From Candidatus Nitrotoga sp. LAW (GTDB lineage: Bacteria > Pseudomonadota > Gammaproteobacteria > Burkholderiales > Gallionellaceae), in assembly GCA_003402315.1 (NCBI GenBank), contig QFXI01000015.1, forward strand, positions 22,159 to 86,158: 64,000 nt of DNA, read 5' to 3'. How positions within the stretch are numbered: position 1 is the first letter of the stretch; each line of letters begins with the position of its first letter. A model generated the notes under the pieces. That model saw only the letters and a program-made list of their open reading frames with translations. It was not told where the DNA came from and did not search any database. A program made the position numbers and the translations under genes. Positions 57,019-64,000 of this stretch are shown piece after piece.

Positions 57019-57465
57019 TTAGGGTCTTAAAACCAAAATATCACAAGGTGATAGCTTCAAAAGGCGATCTGCAAACGAACTAAGAAATATCCCAGAGAAG
57101 CCTTTTTTGTTTCTTGTTGCTACCACGACCATTCCCGCATTAATTTCTTTAGCATATTCAGCCAGTCGATCTGCTGGAGACTGCGCAAATATAACTTCAA
57201 AATGAGCTTTTTTGAATGCCTGCAAGGGCATCATTTCATCTGCTTTATTTTTAATGAAGTCCAACAGTTGTTTTTTTATATTCTCCTGTTCGACCTTACC
57301 AGGGATTTCGTCAACGCCCATTTCGTGAACGTAAATATCCTTCCTGACTACATGAATAAAATATACCTCTTTATGGGCCCAAACATACTCATGTCCCCAC
57401 CTTGAAATGCTTGGCATAAATTCATCTTCGGTTGGCATGGCAATTACTATTTTTTGTGGGTTCAT
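57019..57465 (-). CDS. Universal stress protein (UspA family)
   Basis: Cytoplasmic stress protein of 148 residues. PQKIVIAMPTEDEF forms the first strand; ADRLAEYAKEINAGMVVVAT, GFSGIFLSSFADRLLKLSPCDILVLRP is the UspA C-terminal pattern. The ATP-binding loop G-2x-G-9x-G(S/T) is only partly kept, so it may not bind ATP. I chose ATG 57465 (AAGGAT eight bases upstream) over in-frame upstream ATGs, matching family length. It precedes sulP on the same strand by 165 bases. Confidence 0.88.
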   Translation of the reverse strand: MNPQKIVIAMPTEDEFMPSISRWGHEYVWAHKEVYFIHVVRKDIYVHEMGVDEIPGKVEQENIKKQLLDFIKNKADEMMPLQAFKKAHFEVIFAQSPADRLAEYAKEINAGMVVVATRNKKGFSGIFLSSFADRLLKLSPCDILVLRP

Positions 57466-57612
57466 TTTTCTCATCCTTAAAAATAAATATAAATCGCCGG
57501 AAACAAATAAATACAAACCGTCGGTTCAGACAGTATCGATAAAGAGCCCTCTAGTCAAGATGGTGATGAATCGAGTAGTGCCAGTGTAAGCTGGCAAGAG
57601 GGAATTGAATTA

Positions 57613-57643
57613 ATATTAATACCTGATTAGTTACATGTCTCAG
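57613..57643. mobile_element. IS1595 end relic
   Basis: A 31-bp segment matches the 3' end of the IS1595 remnant at 53537-53567 in 27 of 31 positions and the same orientation (shared core TGATTAGTTACATG). It covers the last codons and stop of the transposase plus flanking bases. No more of the element is seen here. Confidence 0.6.
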
Positions 57644-57697
57644 TTGGGTGCAATTTTCTGCGCACAGGCTCATGTGGTGAGCCACTGAGGGACTACT

Positions 57698-58475
57698 ATT
57701 TACTCGGCCATTAAATATTGAACTTAATTTAATGATGGCATGCCAGACTATGTATGGAACAACAAAACGGAAAGACACTCCCGATGCGGGCATTAGCCGA
57801 AAGGCGCAGGCATGCAGTCAAACTTCGGGAAAAAGGGATGCTGGTAAATGACGTAGCGCGGGAGTACAAACTATCGCGAGGCACGGTCATCGCTGCGCAT
57901 AAAGCATATTGTCTGGATGGTTGGGTGGGGATGGCATTAAAACCACGTGGGCGCTCCACGGGAGTAGGACGAAGGCTGAATGCTGAACAGGGGAGCGAAG
58001 TTCAGAAACTTATTCGCGATAAGACCCCAGACCAGATAAAGATGCCGTACGCCCTATGGAGTCGCGCTGCAGTGATGGAATTGATAGAGCAACGGTTCAA
58101 GATAAAACTGCCTGTCCGGGCGGTTGGAACGTATTTAGCGCGCTGAGGATTTACCCTCCAAAAACCGATAAAGAAAGCTTACGGGCAACGCCCAGTCGAG
58201 GTGAAGGCATGGCTAGCGAAACAGCAGGACGAGATTGAAGTGTTTTACCTACCGAGTTACAGCCCTGAGTTGAACCCAGATGAAATACTGAATGCCGATC
58301 TCAAACAGGCAGTGACGACCAAGGTACCTGCGCGAACAAAGGGGTAACTACTCAAGACGATTACCAGTCATATGCGCAAGCTATAGAAATCACCCGGGCG
58401 TGTAAAAAGCTACTTTGAACATGCTCCTGTAAAGTATGCGGCTTAAGTTCAACAATTTATTGCCGGATCAATAAT
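57698..58475 (+). mobile_element. IS630-family element with internal deletion (copy 2)
   Basis: Plus-strand element with both ends: left repeat CTCGGCCATTAAATATTGAAC (about 57703) and right repeat at 58443-58475. The transposase N-terminus starts at 57754 (helix-turn-helix VNDVAREYKLSRGTVIAAHK; LIRDKTPDQIKMPYALW). An in-frame TGA at 58144-58146 replaces the expected Trp, then GFTLQKPIKKAYGQRPVEV joins directly to KAWLAKQQDEIEVF, skipping most of the catalytic domain. The end sequence matches copy 1 almost exactly. It is non-autonomous but may be mobilised if an intact IS630 exists elsewhere. Confidence 0.85.
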
Positions 58476-58710
58476 CAGAGACGGAAAAAATATGGTCCGG
58501 AATTTTGTAGTGTAAAGCCATGTGATGGAGTAGTCTGCAAATTTACTCAATGCATTCAGAAGGTCGACACGACTGCATGCGCTAAAAAGGTATCGCCGTT
58601 CGATTGGTGCAGGCGTAAAATAAAAAAAGTATAGTTCCACAGTATTATTGTCAGTTAATGCAATTAAACACTAGCAACGATCCTGCTTTGCAGATTAACG
58701 ATAGCGATAT

Positions 58711-60534
58711 ATGAAAACAATTACGCCTATAGAACTGGCTCGGCAGGCCTTTATACAGCTTTCCAATGAAAAAAGCCCGCCAACACCGGACAATTATCGA
58801 CGTGCCTATAACAAAATTGCAGGAATTGAGTTTGTAGATCATTTCGCAATTCTTAGTAAATCTCTGGAAAAAATTTTATATGAGATGGGCAAGGAACGCC
58901 CCAAGTTGGTGGCCGTTGCGCAGTCCATTCATAAGTTGGTTGAAAAACCCGACCAAACCAAGTTGGAGGAGCTGCTTCGTAGCCTTTTTTCAACAGAAAC
59001 TGGTGAAGCTGTTGGAGTGAATTGGGCTACACTTTTACGCTCGCTGCTAAAGCAATTAGAAGTAAACCATGGAAATCTTAGTCTGAGTAAAAAAATTGAA
59101 AACTTGAATCGCATATTAATCAAATTTGCCAATGACCCCAATCAATTGGGTCAAAAGATGCATATCTTAATCACGTCTTGGGGGAAAGGTCAGATAGCCC
59201 ATCAAGCTACTGAAATAAGTCACTTCCACGCGAAAGAACCAGCACAAGAACAACAATCTACAATTCAGAAAATTGTTCAGTCATCCAACCCAGTAGCTAA
59301 TACTGATGATAGCCAGCGGGAACTGGCAATTATTTGGCGCGATATGCTGATCAGAGCCGTTAATTTAGCGGTCGTTCCACAGCTTGCTAACATTGCAGGC
59401 GCGGCTCAGAGAATAGAAGCATTGCTAAAACGCGTGCGCGAATCTCTGTCCATAGAAGAAGCGAATTCACTGGGTGAGGCATTAAAATCCACGTTACTCC
59501 GAGCAGAATTACAAAATGATTCGCAACGCCGCATGCAGGAAATGCTTATCCAAATGCTACGGCTGCTGGTTTCCAGCATGGGCGAATTGACCATAGAAGA
59601 CGAATGGTTTCATGGGCAAATCACAATCGTTCAAGAGATCATTTCAAAACCGATTGATATTGATTCACTTTACAGCGCAGAAAATAGTCTCAAAGAACTG
59701 ATCTACAAGCAATCACATATCAAGCAAGGGCTTAATGAGGCTAAAGAAGCCATTAAAAAAATGGTGGTCACTTTTGTAAGTAATTTGGCAGATATAACGG
59801 AGAGCGCGGGTAACTATCAGTTTAAAATAAAGAATTATCAGGAGCAAATCGCATCGATACATGACGTAACTAATTTAAGCGCCATACTTGAAAATTTGGT
59901 AGGCGACATACGGAAAATGAGTGCGGATGCGCAACGTAGCCATACAGCTTTTCAAGAAACTCAGAAAAAAGTGGACGAAGCAGAGAAGCAAATTAATGAA
60001 CTCACTACAAAGCTTGATTACATAAGCGAAGTTGCGCATCAAGATTTTTTAACTGGTGCGCTGAATAGACGTGGTATGGATGCAGCATTGGTGCGGGAAT
60101 TTGAAAGGGCTGATAGACATGGCGCACCTCTAACCCTTGCAATGATAGATATTGACCATTTCAAAGAAATCAATGATAGATTAGGGCATTCTACCGGTGA
60201 TGTGGCGCTTGTACATTTGGCTAAAGTTGTGAAGAACATAATACGCAGTACCGATGTACTGGCCCGCTATGGAGGTGAAGAATTCATTATTATTCTTCCT
60301 GGTACAAAGGAAGACGATGCAATAGAGGTAATAAAAGGGGTGCAGCGCGATTTAACCAAGAATTTCTTCTTACAAAATAACGAGCGTGTATTAATTACGT
60401 TTAGCGCTGGCGTGGCAGAGCGATTTTCGAATGAGACAGTTGATGAGGTATTGCCACGAGCTGATGCTGCACTTTATAAGGCAAAACAGACTGGGCGCAA
60501 TCGAGTGATTGGCGCGTCAGAGCCTAAACAATAG
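58711..60534 (+). CDS. Diguanylate cyclase (GGDEF) with helical N-terminus
   Basis: Cytoplasmic c-di-GMP synthase of 607 residues. Residues 1-430 are mostly helical with no membrane segment (ITPIELARQAFIQLSNEKSP, TPDNYRRAYNKIAG); a coiled coil just before the catalytic domain (TQKKVDEAEKQINELTTKLD) suits dimerisation. GGDEF domain about 440-605: FLTGALNRRGMD, IDIDHFKEINDRLGHSTGD, then YGGEEFIIILPG with an RxxD inhibitory site (RSTD) five residues before it. Active-site residues are intact. Its input signal is unknown. The 235 bases before it show no feature beyond the IS630 end. Confidence 0.92.
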   Translation: MKTITPIELARQAFIQLSNEKSPPTPDNYRRAYNKIAGIEFVDHFAILSKSLEKILYEMGKERPKLVAVAQSIHKLVEKPDQTKLEELLRSLFSTETGEAVGVNWATLLRSLLKQLEVNHGNLSLSKKIENLNRILIKFANDPNQLGQKMHILITSWGKGQIAHQATEISHFHAKEPAQEQQSTIQKIVQSSNPVANTDDSQRELAIIWRDMLIRAVNLAVVPQLANIAGAAQRIEALLKRVRESLSIEEANSLGEALKSTLLRAELQNDSQRRMQEMLIQMLRLLVSSMGELTIEDEWFHGQITIVQEIISKPIDIDSLYSAENSLKELIYKQSHIKQGLNEAKEAIKKMVVTFVSNLADITESAGNYQFKIKNYQEQIASIHDVTNLSAILENLVGDIRKMSADAQRSHTAFQETQKKVDEAEKQINELTTKLDYISEVAHQDFLTGALNRRGMDAALVREFERADRHGAPLTLAMIDIDHFKEINDRLGHSTGDVALVHLAKVVKNIIRSTDVLARYGGEEFIIILPGTKEDDAIEVIKGVQRDLTKNFFLQNNERVLITFSAGVAERFSNETVDEVLPRADAALYKAKQTGRNRVIGASEPKQ

Positions 60535-60678
60535 TCTTATTTTTATGAATAGTGGTAGCGTATCTTTCGTATAGAACGGCTCAGGCGTATCAATGAGCAA
60601 TTAATTACAATTGCTAAATGGTTGGTTATCGGTGCGAATGAATGATTTAATTTGTGCTTTACACATCCTTGCCAATCA

Positions 60679-61449
60679 TTACATATGCCAAATAAATAGA
60701 GTGGAATGATGCAAATCATCTACCTGCACGGTTTCATGCGGCGCTTGATCAAGTACGCTAAAGGTGCTGCTGATAAACATTGTGCCAGGGCGCATTTCGG
60801 CGCGTGCCTTATGCCAGAGTTTACCCATCGGCACTGGTGAGAGGTAGGCAAACACCACGTCATACTGCGATAAATCGCAGTCCCACAAACTCCCCCACTT
60901 CACCTGGCAATTGCGGTGGTTGCCTAGCCTAATACGCAACCAACTCCAGAAAAACGGCAAGGGTGCTGCCTCCACACCGATGTATCGTCCGTCCGGGCGA
61001 ACGTTGGCAAGATGTGTTAACACCCCACCCAAGCCAGAACCCAAATCAATGAATGTGAAATTTGAATTAGCTTTTGCGGCGGGCAGTAAATGTTCCAAGG
61101 CACGCCACACTTTATTACTGGAAAGATATAGCGGTACTTGTGTGCGAAAAGTACTCCAATATACAAGCAGTAATATCAGAAATGCGCCGAGAAAAAGAGA
61201 AGGGGGCAATTTGGCTGAGAGCATCAGCACCAAGGCTGGCGCGAACAGCAGTTGGATGGCCAACCACCATTTGGCAAGTCCAGCAAAGAAACTGAACGTG
61301 GCGGCGAGCAAGCCGCAAAGCAAGGCAAACAACAATGGCGATTCGTGCTGCCCTGTCACTTTAACCGCCAGCAACATGAGCACTACTGCTGCTGCTTGCA
61401 GTAGTAGTGCAGCGATGGCAGGCGGGAGTTTTTTGAGCAAGGGCCGCAC
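60679..61449 (-). CDS. Membrane-anchored SAM-dependent methyltransferase
   Basis: Protein of 256 residues. About four hydrophobic segments occupy residues 10-105 (PAIAALLLQAAAVVLMLLAV, SFFAGLAKWWLAIQLLFAPA, LFLGAFLILLLVYW). A class I methyltransferase domain follows, with motif I FIDLGSGLGGVLTHLA, GVEAAPLPFFWSW and later YDVVFAYLSPVPMGKLW and MRPGTMFISSTF. Its substrate is unknown. GTG start without a clear ribosome binding site, so the start may be off. It lies 53 bases after the next gene upstream on the same strand. Confidence 0.85.
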   Translation of the reverse strand: MRPLLKKLPPAIAALLLQAAAVVLMLLAVKVTGQHESPLLFALLCGLLAATFSFFAGLAKWWLAIQLLFAPALVLMLSAKLPPSLFLGAFLILLLVYWSTFRTQVPLYLSSNKVWRALEHLLPAAKANSNFTFIDLGSGLGGVLTHLANVRPDGRYIGVEAAPLPFFWSWLRIRLGNHRNCQVKWGSLWDCDLSQYDVVFAYLSPVPMGKLWHKARAEMRPGTMFISSTFSVLDQAPHETVQVDDLHHSTLFIWHM

Positions 61450-61502
61450 AGTTAATAATTGAGTTTCACATGGTCGGAATTAGGCGCGGCCAGCATTGTG
61501 CA

Positions 61503-63725
61503 TTAAACGTGTTCTATAAATTCTTCGAATTCTTCCAGCGGCAGAGGACGGCTAAATAGATAGCCTTGATAAGCATGGCAGCCGTGCAAATTTAAGAATT
61601 CTAACTGTGCTTCGATTTCTACACCTTCAGCAATGACGTCCAAACCGAATGTGCGCCCCATAAGGACAATGGCCTGCACAAGGGCTGCATTGCTGGAGTT
61701 GTCGCCTAGATCGCGGATAAAGGTTTGATCGATTTTCAATTGATCTAGCGGTAGTTGTTTTAGGTAAGCGATTGAGGAGTACGCGGTACCGAAATCATCC
61801 ATCGAAAAACGGATGCCGAGCGCCTTGAGCACATTCATTTTAGCGACGGTATCACTGATATTGTCAATTAACTGGCTCTCAGTCAGTTCAATTTTCAGAA
61901 GTGCCGGATTGATACCGGTTGTGGAAATAGCCTGCCGTACATGTTCGACGAAATCCGGTTGGCGCAACTCGAGCGCACTGGCATTGAGGGCGAGTTGCAG
62001 GCTGCTGGTGGCCGGATTGCCAGACCAGTCCCTGATCTGAGCGCACGCCGTTTGCAGCACCCACAATCCAATCGGTACGATCAGGCCAGTTTTTTCGGCC
62101 AGCGGAATAAATTGTTCAGGAAGAATCAAACCACGTTCGGGGTGTATCCAGCGGAGCAATGCTTCGGCACCGATGGCACGACGCTCACTGTTTACTTGTA
62201 TTTGGTAATAGAGACGTAGTTGCTGGCGACTCAGTGCATGGCGCAGGTCGCTTTCAAGCGCGCTCCGTTCGATCAACGTGGCCTGCATTTCGGGGTCGAA
62301 AAAACGTACGCTGTTGCGCCCCTCTTTTTTGGCATGATACATCGCGAAATCGGAATACTTGAGCAGCTCGTCAACTGAAGCTTCATGGCCGTAAAACAGG
62401 CTGACCCCGATACTGGCGGTGCACCATAATTCGATGCCCTTAAGCCTATAAGGCAATGCAATAGCATCGCGAACCTTCTCGCCTACCAAGTCTGCCTGAA
62501 TGGCAGCTTCCTGAAGATTGTCGCTCAAATTTTCCAGCATCAATACGAATTCATCCCCCCCCAATCGGGCCACAGTATCGCCTTCACGCACGTTGACATT
62601 CAGACGGTGTGCGATTTCAACTAGTAGCAAATCGCCTATATAGTGGCCGCGCGTATCGTTGAGGTTTTTGAAATTATCCAGATCCAGAAATAGAAGAGCG
62701 CCATAATGCTTGCTGCGGTTGCTGGCAGCGAGTGCCTGTCTCAGGCGGTCAAGCAGCATGCGGCGGTTGGGGAGCTGAGTGAGTAAGTCATAATAGGCCA
62801 ACCGGTGGATTTCGGCCAATGACTCGGGGTTGCTGGTAATGTCGGAAAAAGTCCCGACATAATGAGTGATGCTTCCATCGGGCGCAGCAACGGCAGTAAT
62901 GGTTAGCCAATCGGCACATATTTTGCCATTTTTACGTTTATTCCACATCTCGCCCTGCCAGTATTTCTGCTCATTCAGGGTTGCCCACATGCACTGGTAA
63001 AAGTGTTTGTCATGCCGTCCGGAGCTCAACAGCGCCGGTGTTTTTTCCACTGCGTCTTCCGTACTGTAACCCGTGAGGCGGGTGAAGGCATTGTTTACCC
63101 GCTGGATGACACCGTTGGCATCGGTCACCATGATCCCCTCCTGTGACTCGAAGGCGATGGCGGCGATGCGCAACGTTTCTTCAGCTTGCTTACGCTCGCT
63201 GATGTCGGTAAATGCGATGCGTGCTAAGTGTCCACCATTGTCAGTTTTTACATGCAAGCAGTCCAGATGAGCATGAAAGAACGGGCCATTACTGCGCTTA
63301 AGTACCAATTCACAATCCTGCCGCTCATCACGTTGTAAAACGCCCAGGAAAAAGTGGTTCCAGTGATCGCTATAATCAGCTGCAATAAAATGCGTAAAAT
63401 GGCGTAGCAGCAATTCCTTGCGTTCAATTCCCAACAGCGTAGCACCGGTGAGATTTACTTCGGCGATTAAGGCTTCACTGGTGAGAGTAAGGTAACCAAC
63501 AGGAGCAAAATCATAAAGATCCATGTAGCAGTCACGAGATTTTTCCAGTTCAGCGAGCGCGTGCCGTAACTGCTCGTTCTGTATCTCCAGTTCAGCCGAG
63601 GGTACCTGAAGCTCGTGCAGAAATTTTTCGACAGGCCACGACATTCCGTCCTGCCCTGGTGTGAGAGCAAGTTGTACTTCAGTTTTTGCACATAGCTGGC
63701 CTGGCCCGCTTGTCTTCCTACTCAT
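61503..63725 (-). CDS. PAS-PAS-GGDEF-EAL c-di-GMP protein
   Basis: Cytoplasmic protein of 740 residues. A short coiled coil (about 30-65), PAS domain 1 (about 66-180; YDFAPVGYLTLTSEALIAEVN), PAS domain 2 with PAC (about 185-305; GIMVTDANGVIQRVNNAFTRLTGY). GGDEF domain about 310-470 with LGGDEFVLML and RxxD (REGD) five residues before it. EAL domain about 485-735 with EALLRW, IELTES, MDDFGTAYSS, KIDQTFI and AEGVE. All catalytic motifs are kept, so both synthase and phosphodiesterase activity are possible. No membrane segment. Confidence 0.94.
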   Translation of the reverse strand: MSRKTSGPGQLCAKTEVQLALTPGQDGMSWPVEKFLHELQVPSAELEIQNEQLRHALAELEKSRDCYMDLYDFAPVGYLTLTSEALIAEVNLTGATLLGIERKELLLRHFTHFIAADYSDHWNHFFLGVLQRDERQDCELVLKRSNGPFFHAHLDCLHVKTDNGGHLARIAFTDISERKQAEETLRIAAIAFESQEGIMVTDANGVIQRVNNAFTRLTGYSTEDAVEKTPALLSSGRHDKHFYQCMWATLNEQKYWQGEMWNKRKNGKICADWLTITAVAAPDGSITHYVGTFSDITSNPESLAEIHRLAYYDLLTQLPNRRMLLDRLRQALAASNRSKHYGALLFLDLDNFKNLNDTRGHYIGDLLLVEIAHRLNVNVREGDTVARLGGDEFVLMLENLSDNLQEAAIQADLVGEKVRDAIALPYRLKGIELWCTASIGVSLFYGHEASVDELLKYSDFAMYHAKKEGRNSVRFFDPEMQATLIERSALESDLRHALSRQQLRLYYQIQVNSERRAIGAEALLRWIHPERGLILPEQFIPLAEKTGLIVPIGLWVLQTACAQIRDWSGNPATSSLQLALNASALELRQPDFVEHVRQAISTTGINPALLKIELTESQLIDNISDTVAKMNVLKALGIRFSMDDFGTAYSSIAYLKQLPLDQLKIDQTFIRDLGDNSSNAALVQAIVLMGRTFGLDVIAEGVEIEAQLEFLNLHGCHAYQGYLFSRPLPLEEFEEFIEHV

Positions 63726-63902
63726 GTATTTTCCTGGCAGCTCGGGTACGCCCGATTTTACATAGGGACAAATTAGTCTGCCTAGTTTACGCCCATTTCA
63801 CGAAAATACCCACAGGAAGCATTGTTTAATAATGTTTTATAGACTCGGCACGAATTATCCATGAACCTTGCTGAGATTGTATTCTTCCCCCAAAATAGTT
63901 GA

Positions 63903-63932
63903 CACCTCCCCCTAACGGAATGGAGGTGTTTT
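63903..63932 (+). promoter_or_regulatory. Hairpin masking the transposase ribosome binding site
   Basis: CACCTCC (63903-63909) pairs with GGAGGTG (63922-63928), followed by TTTT. The second arm is the ribosome binding site of the transposase start four bases on. It can both end incoming transcripts and hide the site, as in several insertion sequences. Confidence 0.65.
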
Positions 63933-64000
63933 ATGGGCAAATCAAGACCGCCGAAAGTGCATCGTTACAGCATGCACTTCAAGGCAACCGCAGTACGTTT
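63933..64000 (+). CDS. IS3-type transposase orfA, N-terminal part (cut by window end)
   Basis: The first 22 codons (MGKSRPPKVHRYSMHFKATA...) match the start of helix-turn-helix orfA proteins of IS3-type elements. TGACACCTCCCCC upstream (about 63900) is probably its left terminal repeat. It may belong to the same element type as the fragment at 54605-55068, which I infer from typical orfA/orfB pairing. Confidence 0.7.
   Translation, partial: MGKSRPPKVHRYSMHFKATAVR

Overview
The window reads as chromosomal DNA of a betaproteobacterium, most likely of the Nitrosomonadales (Gallionella/Nitrosomonas-like). This is inferred from gene order (cysK, rplU-rpmA-obgE-proB; ybgC-tolQRAB-pal-cpoB followed by queE-queC) and from protein style; no 16S gene is present.

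Region 1 (1-2286) is the 3' part of a CHASE2-GGDEF-EAL c-di-GMP protein. Region 2 (2608-33394) is one long plus-strand operon for an extracellular contractile injection system (eCIS, Afp/PVC type). It runs: small beta protein, sheath, tube, zinc-ribbon baseplate protein, disordered linker protein, DUF4255 cap, AAA+ ATPase, a small protein, four cargo genes, then inner tube initiator, LysM protein, gpD/gp27-like hub, gp5-like spike, PAAR-like tip, gp25, two baseplate J-type wedge proteins (one carrying a PA14 domain), a gpI-like beta-helix protein, a 1144-residue DUF6519/beta-helix protein and a small coiled-coil protein. Most structural genes overlap by ATGA. The four cargo proteins share an eCIS-core (DUF4157, HELTH) N-terminal module of about 200 residues, but each has a different C-terminal half: an unknown domain, a PD-(D/E)XK nuclease-like domain, an SH3 plus degenerate methyltransferase-like domain, and a caspase/CHAT-like domain. 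No obvious tape-measure gene is present.

Region 3 (33666-37642) is housekeeping: cysK, rplU-rpmA with a near-consensus promoter and a terminator, obgE and proB. Region 4 (37813-42137) is decay: a surface-polysaccharide-type gene broken by several frameshifts and a stop, an acyltransferase-3 gene broken in a T8 run, and about 0.8 kb without a credible gene. Region 5 (42138-53129), on the minus strand, holds ybgC, tolQ, tolR, tolA, tolB, pal, cpoB, then a second pal-cpoB pair, queE-queC, and tRNA-Lys/tRNA-Thr with a consensus promoter. The tol-pal proteins are unusual: cpoB is 794 residues, one Pal has a long Ala-rich repeat linker, and the second Pal has a Gly-Ser linker.

Region 6 (53537-58475) is an insertion-sequence graveyard: an internally deleted IS1595 element, two IS630 copies whose outer 276 bp are almost identical inverted repeats, and an IS3-type fragment. 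It encloses an AT-rich sulP transporter gene and a uspA gene. Region 7 (58711-63725) holds a GGDEF diguanylate cyclase, a membrane methyltransferase and a PAS-PAS-GGDEF-EAL protein. The window ends in the first codons of an IS3-type transposase.
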